DNA from: an uncultured Clostridia bacterium | GTDB taxonomy: Bacteria > Bacillota > Clostridia > Christensenellales > Aristaeellaceae | Length of the DNA stretch: 64,000 nucleotides | NCBI GenBank assembly: GCA_934675735.1 | Contig: CAKURR010000003.1 | Location: forward strand, 62,001 to 126,000 | Reading direction: 5' to 3' | Shown: positions 57,222-64,000 of the stretch, in pieces | How positions within the stretch are numbered: the stretch's first letter is position 1 | Layout: each line of letters opens with the position of its first letter | The notes under the pieces: generated by a model | What the model saw: only the letters and a program-made list of their open reading frames with translations | Told to the model about the DNA's origin: nothing | Database searches by the model: none | Position numbers and translations under genes: made by a program

Positions 57222-59342
57222 ATGAACAAAGTGTTGGCCCTGCTGGCCGTGCTGCTGACGTTTGCGGTCGGCGCGCTGGCCGAAACGCCGAAGGAAACCT
57301 ATGACCGCTGGATGGCGGCCGTGTCGCCGGAATACGGCTATCAAATCGCTTACGAATTGAGCACGAATCCGGCTTATGTGAACAGCGAGCGCTTCGGCGG
57401 CCGTCAGGCGGGCAGCGACGCGGAGCACGCCGCGGCGGAATACCTCTATCAGGAGATGCTCGCCCTCGGGCTGGAGGATGTGGAAAAGGTGGCGGCGGAC
57501 TGCGACAGGTGGCAGTCCAACGGCGCGAGCTTCACGGTGGACGGCGAGGATTACCCCGTCTACACCTACGCCACGGCGGCCACGCCCGCGGACGGCCTGA
57601 CGGCAGAAATCGTCTACGTCGGGCAGGGCACGATGTGGGATTACGAAGGGCTGGATGTGACGGGCAAAATCGTGCTCGTGGATATCAACCAGCGCGACGA
57701 CTGGTGGATTACCTACCCGATGCTGGAGGCGCAGCATCAGGGCGCGGCGGCGATTCTGGCGGCGAACGTCGGCGGCTTCGCTCAGGTGGCGGATGACGCG
57801 CTGAACAGCCAGGATATCTGCGGCCCGACGGCCATCCCGACATGCTCCATCGGCGTGGCCGATTCGCAGAAGCTTCGGGAGAAGCTGGAAAACGGCCCGG
57901 TGGTCGGCACGCTGACGGTGGATAACGAAGTGGAAATCGGCACGGGCGTGACCTACAACATCATGGGCAAAATCCGCGGTAAATCATCGGATTACCAGAT
58001 TCTGGTCGGCGGCCATTACGACATGCACTTCTTTGGCTTTCAGGATGACAACTGCGCCGTCGGCCTCGTGCTGGCGATGGCCAAGGCGATGAAGGATTCC
58101 GGCTATCAACCCGAAAACGACATCGTGTTCTGCCTGCACGGCGCGGAGGAGTGGGGCGCTTCCTATTCGCAGTTCGATTGGACGGTCGGCGCGTGGGAGA
58201 TGATTAACCACGTCCACCCCGAGTGGGTCGGCAAGACGCTGGCGTTTATCAACTTCGAGCTGCCGGCGTATGAGTTCGACACGTACACGACGACGTATTC
58301 CGCGCCGGAGATGTTTGCAATGCTCGATTATTTCGCGAACGACTACGCCTATGCGCCCGAACCGGAGGGCTGCTTTGCCGACGGCGTGCTGACCGAGGGC
58401 TATCAGACCTACACCTATTCGGATGACTTCTCGTATTACGCGGCGGGCGTGCCCTCCACGGTCAACGGCTTCCTGCTGCAAAAGGACATGGAGACGGTGT
58501 TCCCGTTCTACATCGATTATTATCACACGCAGTATGACAATCCGGATACCTACAACGAAGCGGTGATGCGCTTCAACATCGCCTATTACGGCGCGCTGGC
58601 GATGTATATCGACCAGATGCCCGCGACGGATTTGGATTTCACGGCCCAGGTGACGCGCCTGACTGCGGCGATGGATGAGGACGTGATGGCCGGGGCGGGC
58701 GCGGATGTGGAAGCCTACAAGGCGGCGCTGGCGGAACTGGACGAGGCGGCCGCGGCGATGCGCGCGAAGGTGGTTGAAGTGAACCGCGCGTATGAAGCGG
58801 CGCGCGAGGCGGGCGACGAAGCGGCGATGGCGCAGCTGCGCGAGACGGGCAGGACGCTGACGAGCCGGAATCTGGAAGCGTTCCGCTATGCGCAGAAGCA
58901 TCTGCTGGGGCTGATGTATGAGCGCCCGATTGTGCCGCACGAAGCGCCGCAGGAGACGATTACCCTGTGCGAGGCGATTATCGACTGCCTGAAAGACGGC
59001 GACCCCGCGACGGCGGTGGACGAATACGCGTGGACGGTCAACAACGTGCTGGAATGGTATGCGATGTATTTCTCGCCGGAGGTCATCGCCGTTCAGGACG
59101 ACATGAACTGGGGCGCGGACAATCAGGACAACCTCTACTGGGGCACGGACATCAACTTTGACAAGGCCGATGTGGACGCAGCCACGCGCAGCCTGTTCGT
59201 CCGTTACGACGACAAGGGCGGCGATTTTACCGAAGAGATTGCGATTTACGAAAAGGCGATTGAAGCCGAAAAAGCGAAGCTGACCGCGAAGGCCGAGGCC
59301 GAGACCGAAGCGATGGCGGGTCTGGCCGAGCTGCTGAAGTAA
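57222..59342 (+). CDS. Secreted M28-family zinc aminopeptidase
   Basis: 706 residues. AGGAGG before ATG 57222. Signal peptide MNKVLALLAVLLTFAVGALA. A PA-like insert follows (GKIVLVDINQRDDWWITYP). The M28 metal ligands are His in VGGHYDMHFFG, Asp in GFQDDNCAVGLVLAMA and Glu-Glu in CLHGAEEWGASYSQ. A C-terminal helical extension of about 200 residues (coiled, Glu/Ala-rich) is longer than in typical members. It would release amino acids from extracellular peptides. Confidence 0.92.
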   Translation: MNKVLALLAVLLTFAVGALAETPKETYDRWMAAVSPEYGYQIAYELSTNPAYVNSERFGGRQAGSDAEHAAAEYLYQEMLALGLEDVEKVAADCDRWQSNGASFTVDGEDYPVYTYATAATPADGLTAEIVYVGQGTMWDYEGLDVTGKIVLVDINQRDDWWITYPMLEAQHQGAAAILAANVGGFAQVADDALNSQDICGPTAIPTCSIGVADSQKLREKLENGPVVGTLTVDNEVEIGTGVTYNIMGKIRGKSSDYQILVGGHYDMHFFGFQDDNCAVGLVLAMAKAMKDSGYQPENDIVFCLHGAEEWGASYSQFDWTVGAWEMINHVHPEWVGKTLAFINFELPAYEFDTYTTTYSAPEMFAMLDYFANDYAYAPEPEGCFADGVLTEGYQTYTYSDDFSYYAAGVPSTVNGFLLQKDMETVFPFYIDYYHTQYDNPDTYNEAVMRFNIAYYGALAMYIDQMPATDLDFTAQVTRLTAAMDEDVMAGAGADVEAYKAALAELDEAAAAMRAKVVEVNRAYEAAREAGDEAAMAQLRETGRTLTSRNLEAFRYAQKHLLGLMYERPIVPHEAPQETITLCEAIIDCLKDGDPATAVDEYAWTVNNVLEWYAMYFSPEVIAVQDDMNWGADNQDNLYWGTDINFDKADVDAATRSLFVRYDDKGGDFTEEIAIYEKAIEAEKAKLTAKAEAETEAMAGLAELLK

Positions 59343-59350
59343 AAGAGGAG

Positions 59351-59490
59351 ACGTTGGGGCGCTGCCCCAAACCCCGGAAGGGAACTGAGTTCCCTTCACC
59401 TTCCACTTCTGGGACACATTCGTGTTCCAGTGGAGGGAAATCCAAGAACCTCAGGTTCTTGGCGGGGTTTGGTGTGGAACCCCAACGTTT
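59351..59490. repeat. Two inverted palindromic repeat units facing each other
   Basis: A reversed unit (CGTTGGGGCGCTGCCCCAA, then AGGGAACTGAGTTCCCT) at 59351-59400 and a forward unit (CAAGAACCTCAGGTTCTTG, then a TTGGTGTGGAACCCCAA hairpin) at 59435-59490. A GGAACACGAATGTGTCCC-type inner hairpin (minus sense) lies between them. Confidence 0.8.
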
Positions 59491-59627
59491 TTCTTTATCT
59501 TTTCTTTCTTTTTACACGCCCGCGCTTTTTGATTTTACATAGCGGAATTACAATAACCTCGTTCTCAGATGAGAACGGAAACAATCCGAAACTACTGAAA
59601 AAACGTGTAGAAAGAGGAGAAAACATC

Positions 59628-60491
59628 ATGAACAAAATCGCCAAAATCGCGGCGCTGGCCGCGCTTGCCCTGACCTGTGTCGCTTCGACCGCCTGCGCTG
59701 ATTTCAACGCGGATAAGTCCATCACCGTCATCTCCCGTGAGGAAGGATCCGGTACGCGCGGCGCGTTTGTCGAGCTGACGGGCGTGGAGCAGAAGGTGGA
59801 CGGCAAAAAGGTCGATATGACCACCGACGACGCGCAGATTACCAATAATACCGCCGCCATGCTGATGACCGTCGCGGGCGACGAGCAGGCTGTCGGCTAT
59901 GTCTCCCTCGGCTCGCTGAATGACACCGTGAAGGCCGTGAAGGTCGAAGGCGTTGACGCGACGGCCGAAAACGTCGCCGACGGCAGCTACAAAATCGCCC
60001 GCCCGTTCAACATCGCCTATAAGACGGACGGCCAGAGCGACCTCTCCAAGGACTTTGTCGCCTACATCATGAGCGCCGAAGGGCAGGCGATTATCAACGA
60101 GCACGGCTATGTCGGCAGCAATGACGCGGCGGCTTACGTCGGCAGCGGCGCCGAAGGCAAGCTGGTCGTCGGCGGTTCTTCCTCCGTGTCTCCGGTGATG
60201 GAGAAGCTGATTGAGGGCTACAAGGCCGTCAACGCGAATGCGGATATCGAGCTTCAGACCACCGATTCCACCACGGGCATGACCTCTGCCATCGAAGGCA
60301 CGTATGACATCGGCATGGCTTCCCGCGAGCTGAAGGACGACGAGGCCGCGGCGCTGGAGCATCAGGCCATCGCGATGGACGGTATCGCCGTGATTGTCAA
60401 CGCCGCGAATCCGACGGATGACCTGACCGTCGAGCAGATTGCCTCCATCTTCTTGGGCGATGTGACCAAATGGAATGAGATTGTGAAATAA
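59628..60491 (+). CDS. pstS: Phosphate-binding protein PstS, permuted order
   Basis: 287 residues. ATG 59628 follows AGAGGAG. Signal peptide then at once SITVISREEGSGTRGAFVEL (residues 31-50), which in usual PstS lies in the second half. The segment that normally begins PstS, VVGGSSSVSPVMEKL, is at 180-194, followed by GTYDIGMASRELK, MDGIAVIVNAANPTDDL and FLGDVTKWNEIVK. So the conserved halves appear in swapped order, a circular-permutation-like arrangement. It delivers phosphate to PstCAB. Whether the fold is preserved needs a structural check. Confidence 0.9.
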   Translation: MNKIAKIAALAALALTCVASTACADFNADKSITVISREEGSGTRGAFVELTGVEQKVDGKKVDMTTDDAQITNNTAAMLMTVAGDEQAVGYVSLGSLNDTVKAVKVEGVDATAENVADGSYKIARPFNIAYKTDGQSDLSKDFVAYIMSAEGQAIINEHGYVGSNDAAAYVGSGAEGKLVVGGSSSVSPVMEKLIEGYKAVNANADIELQTTDSTTGMTSAIEGTYDIGMASRELKDDEAAALEHQAIAMDGIAVIVNAANPTDDLTVEQIASIFLGDVTKWNEIVK

Positions 60492-60585
60492 AAATTACCC
60501 TTCCGCCGATGCGGCGGTCCTCATTCCCTGAGAAAGAGGGAGGGGGATCGTCCGCAGAGGGCGGAAGGGTTTTGCAGGTGATGTT

Positions 60586-61464
60586 ATGGAGCGAAGCTAC
60601 CTCAAACGCGCCTTGCTGGAAGGATTGATGAAAATCGTCTTTCTGGCGGCGGCGTGTGTGTCCGTGCTGTGCGTGGCGCTGATCTGCGTCTTTCTGTTTG
60701 CAAACGGCCTGCCCGCGATGGAGAAAATCGGCGTGCTGAACTTCCTTTCCGGCACGCGGTGGAAGCCCGGCGCGGATATCTACGGCATTTTCCCGATGAT
60801 TCTGGGCAGTATTTACGTAACGGCGGGCGCGCTGCTGCTGGGCGTGCCGATTGCGCTGCTGACGGCGATTTATCTCGCGTTTTTCTGCCCGAAGGGGCTG
60901 TATCGCGTGCTCAAGCCCGCGGTGGAGCTGCTGGCGGGCATTCCGTCGGTGGTCTACGGCTTTTTCGGCATTGTGGTGCTCGTGCCGATGGTGCGCGCGC
61001 TGGGCGAGAGATGGGACGGAAGCGGCAACTCCATGCTCACCGCGTCCATCCTGCTGGCGATTATGGTTCTGCCGACCATCATCGGCGTGGTCGAGCCTGC
61101 GCTGCGCGCCATGCCGCAGAGCTATTACGAGGGCGCGCTGGCGCTGGGCGCGACGCACGAGCGCAGCGTCTACACGGCCGTCGTGCCCGCGGCCAAGAGC
61201 GGTATTTTGGCGGGCGTTGTGCTGGGCGTGGGCCGCGCGATGGGCGAGACGATGGCCGTCATCATGGTGGCGGGCAACCAGCCGCGCATGCCCAAGGGCA
61301 TTTTGCAGGGCGTGCGCACGCTGACGGGCAACATCGTCATCGAGATGGGCTATGCTGCGGGCCTGCACCGCGAGGCGCTGATCGCCACGGGCGTGGTGCT
61401 GTTTGTGTTCATTTTGCTGATGAATCTGTGCTTCTCCGTGCTCAAGAGGGGGAAGAAAGCATGA
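60586..61464 (+). CDS. pstC: Phosphate ABC transporter permease PstC
   Basis: 292 residues with six TM helices. Permease signature LPTIIGVVEPALRAMPQSYYEGALALGAT (EAA loop) and the family segment LLAGIPSVVYGFFGIVVLVP. FLSGTRWKPGADIYGIFP is the conserved outer loop. Its stop overlaps the start of pstA (ATGA). Confidence 0.96.
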   Translation: MERSYLKRALLEGLMKIVFLAAACVSVLCVALICVFLFANGLPAMEKIGVLNFLSGTRWKPGADIYGIFPMILGSIYVTAGALLLGVPIALLTAIYLAFFCPKGLYRVLKPAVELLAGIPSVVYGFFGIVVLVPMVRALGERWDGSGNSMLTASILLAIMVLPTIIGVVEPALRAMPQSYYEGALALGATHERSVYTAVVPAAKSGILAGVVLGVGRAMGETMAVIMVAGNQPRMPKGILQGVRTLTGNIVIEMGYAAGLHREALIATGVVLFVFILLMNLCFSVLKRGKKA

Positions 61465-62294
61465 GACGATACAAAAACCATGTCGGCTCGGTTCTGCTGG
61501 CACTGGTCACACATCTGGCGGCGGCGGTTACGGTGTTGATACTGGGCTTTCTGGTAGGGTATGTGCTCATCCGCGGCGTGCCGAACCTGAACGCGGACAT
61601 GTTCGCGCTGACGTATACCTCCGACAACCAGTCGATGCTCCCCGCCATCCTCAACACCTGCACGATGACGCTGCTGGCGCTGCTGGCGGCCGTGCCGTTT
61701 GGCATCGGGGCGGCGATTTATCTGGCGGAATACGCGAAAAAGGGCAGTAAAATCGTTGCGCTGGTGCGGGTGACGACGGAAACGCTCTCCGGCATTCCCT
61801 CGATTGTCTACGGCCTGTTCGGTATGCTGTTCTTTTCGGGCGGGCTGCATTTCGGCTATTCCATGCTTTCCGGCGCGCTGACGCTGGCAATTATGGTTCT
61901 GCCGCTGATTATGCGCACGACGGAGGAGGCGCTGCTCTCCGTGCCGGATATGTACCGCGAGGGCAGCTTCGGCCTCGGCGCGGGGCGGCTGCGAACGGTG
62001 ACGCATATCGTGCTGCCGACGGCCATCCCGGGCATTCTGTCGGGCATTATTCTGGCTATCGGGCGCATCGTCGGCGAGACGGCCGCGCTGATGTATACCT
62101 CCGGCACGGTGGAAAAGGTGGCCGGATTGATGGATTCGGGCAGCACGTTGGCGCTGCACATGTACAAGCAGGCCTCCGAAGGGCTTTACACCGAGCAGGC
62201 GTATGCGACGAGCGTCGTTTTGCTGGCGCTGGTGCTGCTGATTAACTTCTGCTCGAACCGAATCGCCAAAATGATGATGAAAGGCAGGACGTAA
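61461..62294 (+). CDS. pstA: Phosphate ABC transporter permease PstA
   Basis: 277 residues, six TM helices. Signature ETLSGIPSIVYGLFGMLFF and EAA loop EEALLSVPDMYREGSFGLGA. ATG 61461 overlaps the pstC stop; GGGGGAAG precedes it. Forms the channel with PstC. Confidence 0.96.
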   Translation: MRRYKNHVGSVLLALVTHLAAAVTVLILGFLVGYVLIRGVPNLNADMFALTYTSDNQSMLPAILNTCTMTLLALLAAVPFGIGAAIYLAEYAKKGSKIVALVRVTTETLSGIPSIVYGLFGMLFFSGGLHFGYSMLSGALTLAIMVLPLIMRTTEEALLSVPDMYREGSFGLGAGRLRTVTHIVLPTAIPGILSGIILAIGRIVGETAALMYTSGTVEKVAGLMDSGSTLALHMYKQASEGLYTEQAYATSVVLLALVLLINFCSNRIAKMMMKGRT

Positions 62295-62298
62295 CACC

Positions 62299-63054
62299 AT
62301 GGCCGACGCATTTACCGTAAAAGACATGAACCTGTATTACGGCAGTTTTCATGCGCTCAAAAACATCAACCTGAACATCGCAGCGGGGGAAATCACCGCG
62401 TTTATCGGCCCTTCCGGCTGCGGCAAATCGACGTTTCTCAAGAGCCTGAACCGCATGAACGATTTGGTGGAGGGCTGCAAAATCACGGGCGACATCCGCC
62501 TGACGGGCGAGAATATCTACGGAAAGAACGTGGATGTGAGCGCGCTGCGCCGCCGCGTGGGCATGGTGTTTCAAAAGCCGAACCCGTTCCCGATGAGCGT
62601 ATACGACAACATCGCCTACGGCCCGCGGACGCACGGCGTCAAGAAGAAGGCCGAGCTGGACGAGATTGTGGAAAAGAGCCTGCGCGACGCGGCCATTTGG
62701 GATGAGCTGAAGGACCGCCTGAAAAAGAGCGCGCTCGGCCTTTCCGGCGGCCAGCAGCAGCGGCTGTGCATCGCGCGCGCGCTGGCGGTGAAGCCGGAGG
62801 TCATTTTGATGGATGAGCCGACGAGCGCGCTCGACCCGATTTCCACATCCAAAATCGAAGATTTGGTGACGGACATCAAGAAGGATTACACCATTGTGAT
62901 GGTGACGCACAACATGCAGCAGGCCGCGCGCGTATCGGATACGACGGTGTTTTTCCTGCTCGGCGAAATCATCGAGAGCGGGCCGACGGAACGGATGTTC
63001 TCCCTGCCGAAGGACGCGCGCACGGAGGACTACATCACCGGCAGGTTCGGTTAA
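62299..63054 (+). CDS. pstB: Phosphate ABC transporter ATPase PstB
   Basis: 251 residues. Walker A FIGPSGCGKSTFLK, Q-loop GMVFQKPNPFPMS, signature LGLSGGQQQRLCIARA and Walker B VILMDEPTSALDPIS. Starts 4 bases after pstA. Confidence 0.97.
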   Translation: MADAFTVKDMNLYYGSFHALKNINLNIAAGEITAFIGPSGCGKSTFLKSLNRMNDLVEGCKITGDIRLTGENIYGKNVDVSALRRRVGMVFQKPNPFPMSVYDNIAYGPRTHGVKKKAELDEIVEKSLRDAAIWDELKDRLKKSALGLSGGQQQRLCIARALAVKPEVILMDEPTSALDPISTSKIEDLVTDIKKDYTIVMVTHNMQQAARVSDTTVFFLLGEIIESGPTERMFSLPKDARTEDYITGRFG

Positions 63055-63066
63055 GGGGGCAAAAAC

Positions 63067-63717
63067 ATGACAAGCCGCAAATATTATGACATGGAGCTGC
63101 AAAAGCTGAATGCGTCGCTGCTTGAAATGGGCGAAATGATTCGCATGGCCATCGGCGGGGCGGTGACGGCGCTGCTGGAATACGACCACAACAAGGCGCG
63201 GGAAATCATCGCCTACGACGAGCAGATTGACCGGCAGAACCGTGAAATCGAGCAGCAATGCTATAAGCTGCTGCTCTCTCAACAGCCCGTAGCGGGGGAT
63301 TTGCGCATGGTTTCCGCCGCGCTGAAGATGACGACGGATATGGAGCGCATCGGCGACCATGCGGCGGATATTTCCGAAATCGAGCTGATGCTGGAAAAGC
63401 TGCCGACGCTCAGCTGCGAGCCGATCCGGCAGATGGCGACGGAGACGAGCGTGATGCTCATCAAGAGCCTGGAGGCGTTTGCCCAGCGCGACGAAGAGAA
63501 GGCGAACTGGGTCATCGACCGCGACGACGTGGTGGACGATTTGTTTGACACGGTGAAGCGCGAACTGATAGAAGCCATCCGCCAAAACGCGGATAACGGC
63601 GAGGCGGCCACGGATCTGCTGATGACGGCGAAGTATTTTGAGCGCATCGGCGACCACGCGACCAACATCGCGCAGTGGGCGATTTTCGCCATCACGGGCG
63701 AGATGCCGAAGGACTGA
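63067..63717 (+). CDS. phoU: Phosphate uptake regulator PhoU
   Basis: 216 residues, two three-helix PhoU repeats. The metal-binding motif DMERIGDHAADISEIE appears in the first half and FERIGDHATNIAQWA in the second. It links PstSCAB to control of the Pho two-component system; no phoR/phoP genes are in the window. Confidence 0.96.
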   Translation: MTSRKYYDMELQKLNASLLEMGEMIRMAIGGAVTALLEYDHNKAREIIAYDEQIDRQNREIEQQCYKLLLSQQPVAGDLRMVSAALKMTTDMERIGDHAADISEIELMLEKLPTLSCEPIRQMATETSVMLIKSLEAFAQRDEEKANWVIDRDDVVDDLFDTVKRELIEAIRQNADNGEAATDLLMTAKYFERIGDHATNIAQWAIFAITGEMPKD

Positions 63718-63734
63718 ACGCGTTATTCGCCCGC

Positions 63735-63775
63735 TTAACTCAAATTTTACACAGTGTTGTTTGCCGCTTTACAAT
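63735..63775 (+). promoter_or_regulatory. Pho-box-like promoter of the Na/Pi cotransporter
   Basis: Four 6-base elements spaced exactly 11 bases apart: TTAACT (63735), TTTACA (63746), TTGTTT (63757), TTTACA (63768). The spacing matches PhoP/PhoB boxes (6-bp repeats with 5-bp spacers). They overlap a promoter TTACAC (63747-63752) and TACAAT (63770-63775), 17-base spacing. Placement over the core promoter may mean repression or a non-canonical mode. Confidence 0.6.
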
Positions 63776-63829
63776 GGATTGTTAAGATGGGGATAACCAC
63801 AAAGTTGTGAACAAGAGGAGAGAAAGCGG

Positions 63830-64000
63830 ATGGGTATGACAAACGCGCTCAATTTGCTCTGCGGCCTTGCGCTGTTTCTGTACGGCATGCATGTGATGGG
63901 CGAAGGGCTGACCCGCGCTTCCGGCGGCAAGCTGGAAAGCATTTTGGAAAGCCTGACCAAAAGCAAGATTAAGGCCGTGCTGCTCGGCGCGGGCGTGACG
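63830..64000 (+). CDS. Na/Pi cotransporter family protein, N-terminal fragment (3' end outside window)
   Basis: AGAGGAG precedes ATG 63830. Visible residues MGMTNALNLLCGLALFLYGM then GEGLTRASGGKLESILESL match the start of NptA/YjbB-type Na/phosphate cotransporters. In Clostridia these often carry a C-terminal PhoU domain. The location after pst-phoU and the Pho-box-like promoter agree with phosphate regulation. Confidence 0.88.
   Translation, partial: MGMTNALNLLCGLALFLYGMHVMGEGLTRASGGKLESILESLTKSKIKAVLLGAGVT

Noticed and set aside
1..64000. CRISPR arrays and rRNA genes
   Set aside because: No regularly spaced direct repeats with unique spacers and no 16S, 23S or 5S signature were seen.

Overview
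The window looks like chromosomal DNA of a GC-rich, anaerobic gut-type Clostridia (Bacillota). The evidence is the Shine-Dalgarno starts before almost every gene, consensus TTGACA/TATAAT promoters, a PyrR attenuator, AdhE, a hybrid cluster protein, an archaeal-type AspRS, GHKL/LytTR regulators and FMN-binding fumarate reductase-like flavoproteins. Genus cannot be fixed from sequence reading alone.

Layout. 1-5.6 kb: two signalling modules, made of the tail of a double-receiver protein, then a solute-binding lipoprotein overlapping a hybrid histidine kinase, with an NSS symporter between them. 5.9-13.5 kb: three paralogous secreted proteins of unknown family, a hybrid cluster protein, an ECF sigma/anti-sigma pair and a stand-alone Rpn-type tail. 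13.6-21.1 kb: a pyrimidine operon pyrR-pyrB-pyrC-pyrF-pyrK-pyrD behind a PyrR attenuator (no pyrE or carAB here), converging on a uracil permease. 21.2-31.5 kb: a phosphoesterase operon with a ParB-like/BMP fusion, a DegT aminotransferase, adhE with a small kinase, a nitroreductase and a DUF421/DUF4363 pair. 31.8-36.5 kb: an HD protein, ybaB-recR, two candidate small RNAs with their own promoters and terminators, and ppk. 36.5-46.5 kb: a papain-like secreted protein, a TetR regulator, a complete FMN/FAD fumarate reductase-like protein beside a decayed paralogue, an AgrC/AgrA-like two-component pair, an N-acetylhexosamine kinase-like protein and a ketopantoate reductase-like protein.

46.74-55.29 kb is an 8.55-kb integrated element in the 3' end of tRNA-Arg(CCG). 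A 47-bp direct repeat marks both ends. Inside are a tyrosine integrase, a divergent repressor/Cro switch, early phage genes, a tail chaperone and a short tape measure protein, with a HigBA-type toxin-antitoxin pair at the far end. No portal, capsid or large terminase gene is present, so it is a defective prophage or a satellite-like element.

55.4-64 kb: aspS, a long structured leader before a secreted M28 peptidase, and a phosphate block pstS-pstC-pstA-pstB-phoU followed by a Pho-box-like promoter and the start of a Na/Pi cotransporter. PstS has its two conserved halves in permuted order.

A family of intergenic palindromic repeats (hairpin with a CCTCAGG-type centre followed by a GGGGC-GCCCC hairpin) recurs at gene ends across the chromosomal part and is absent from the integrated element.
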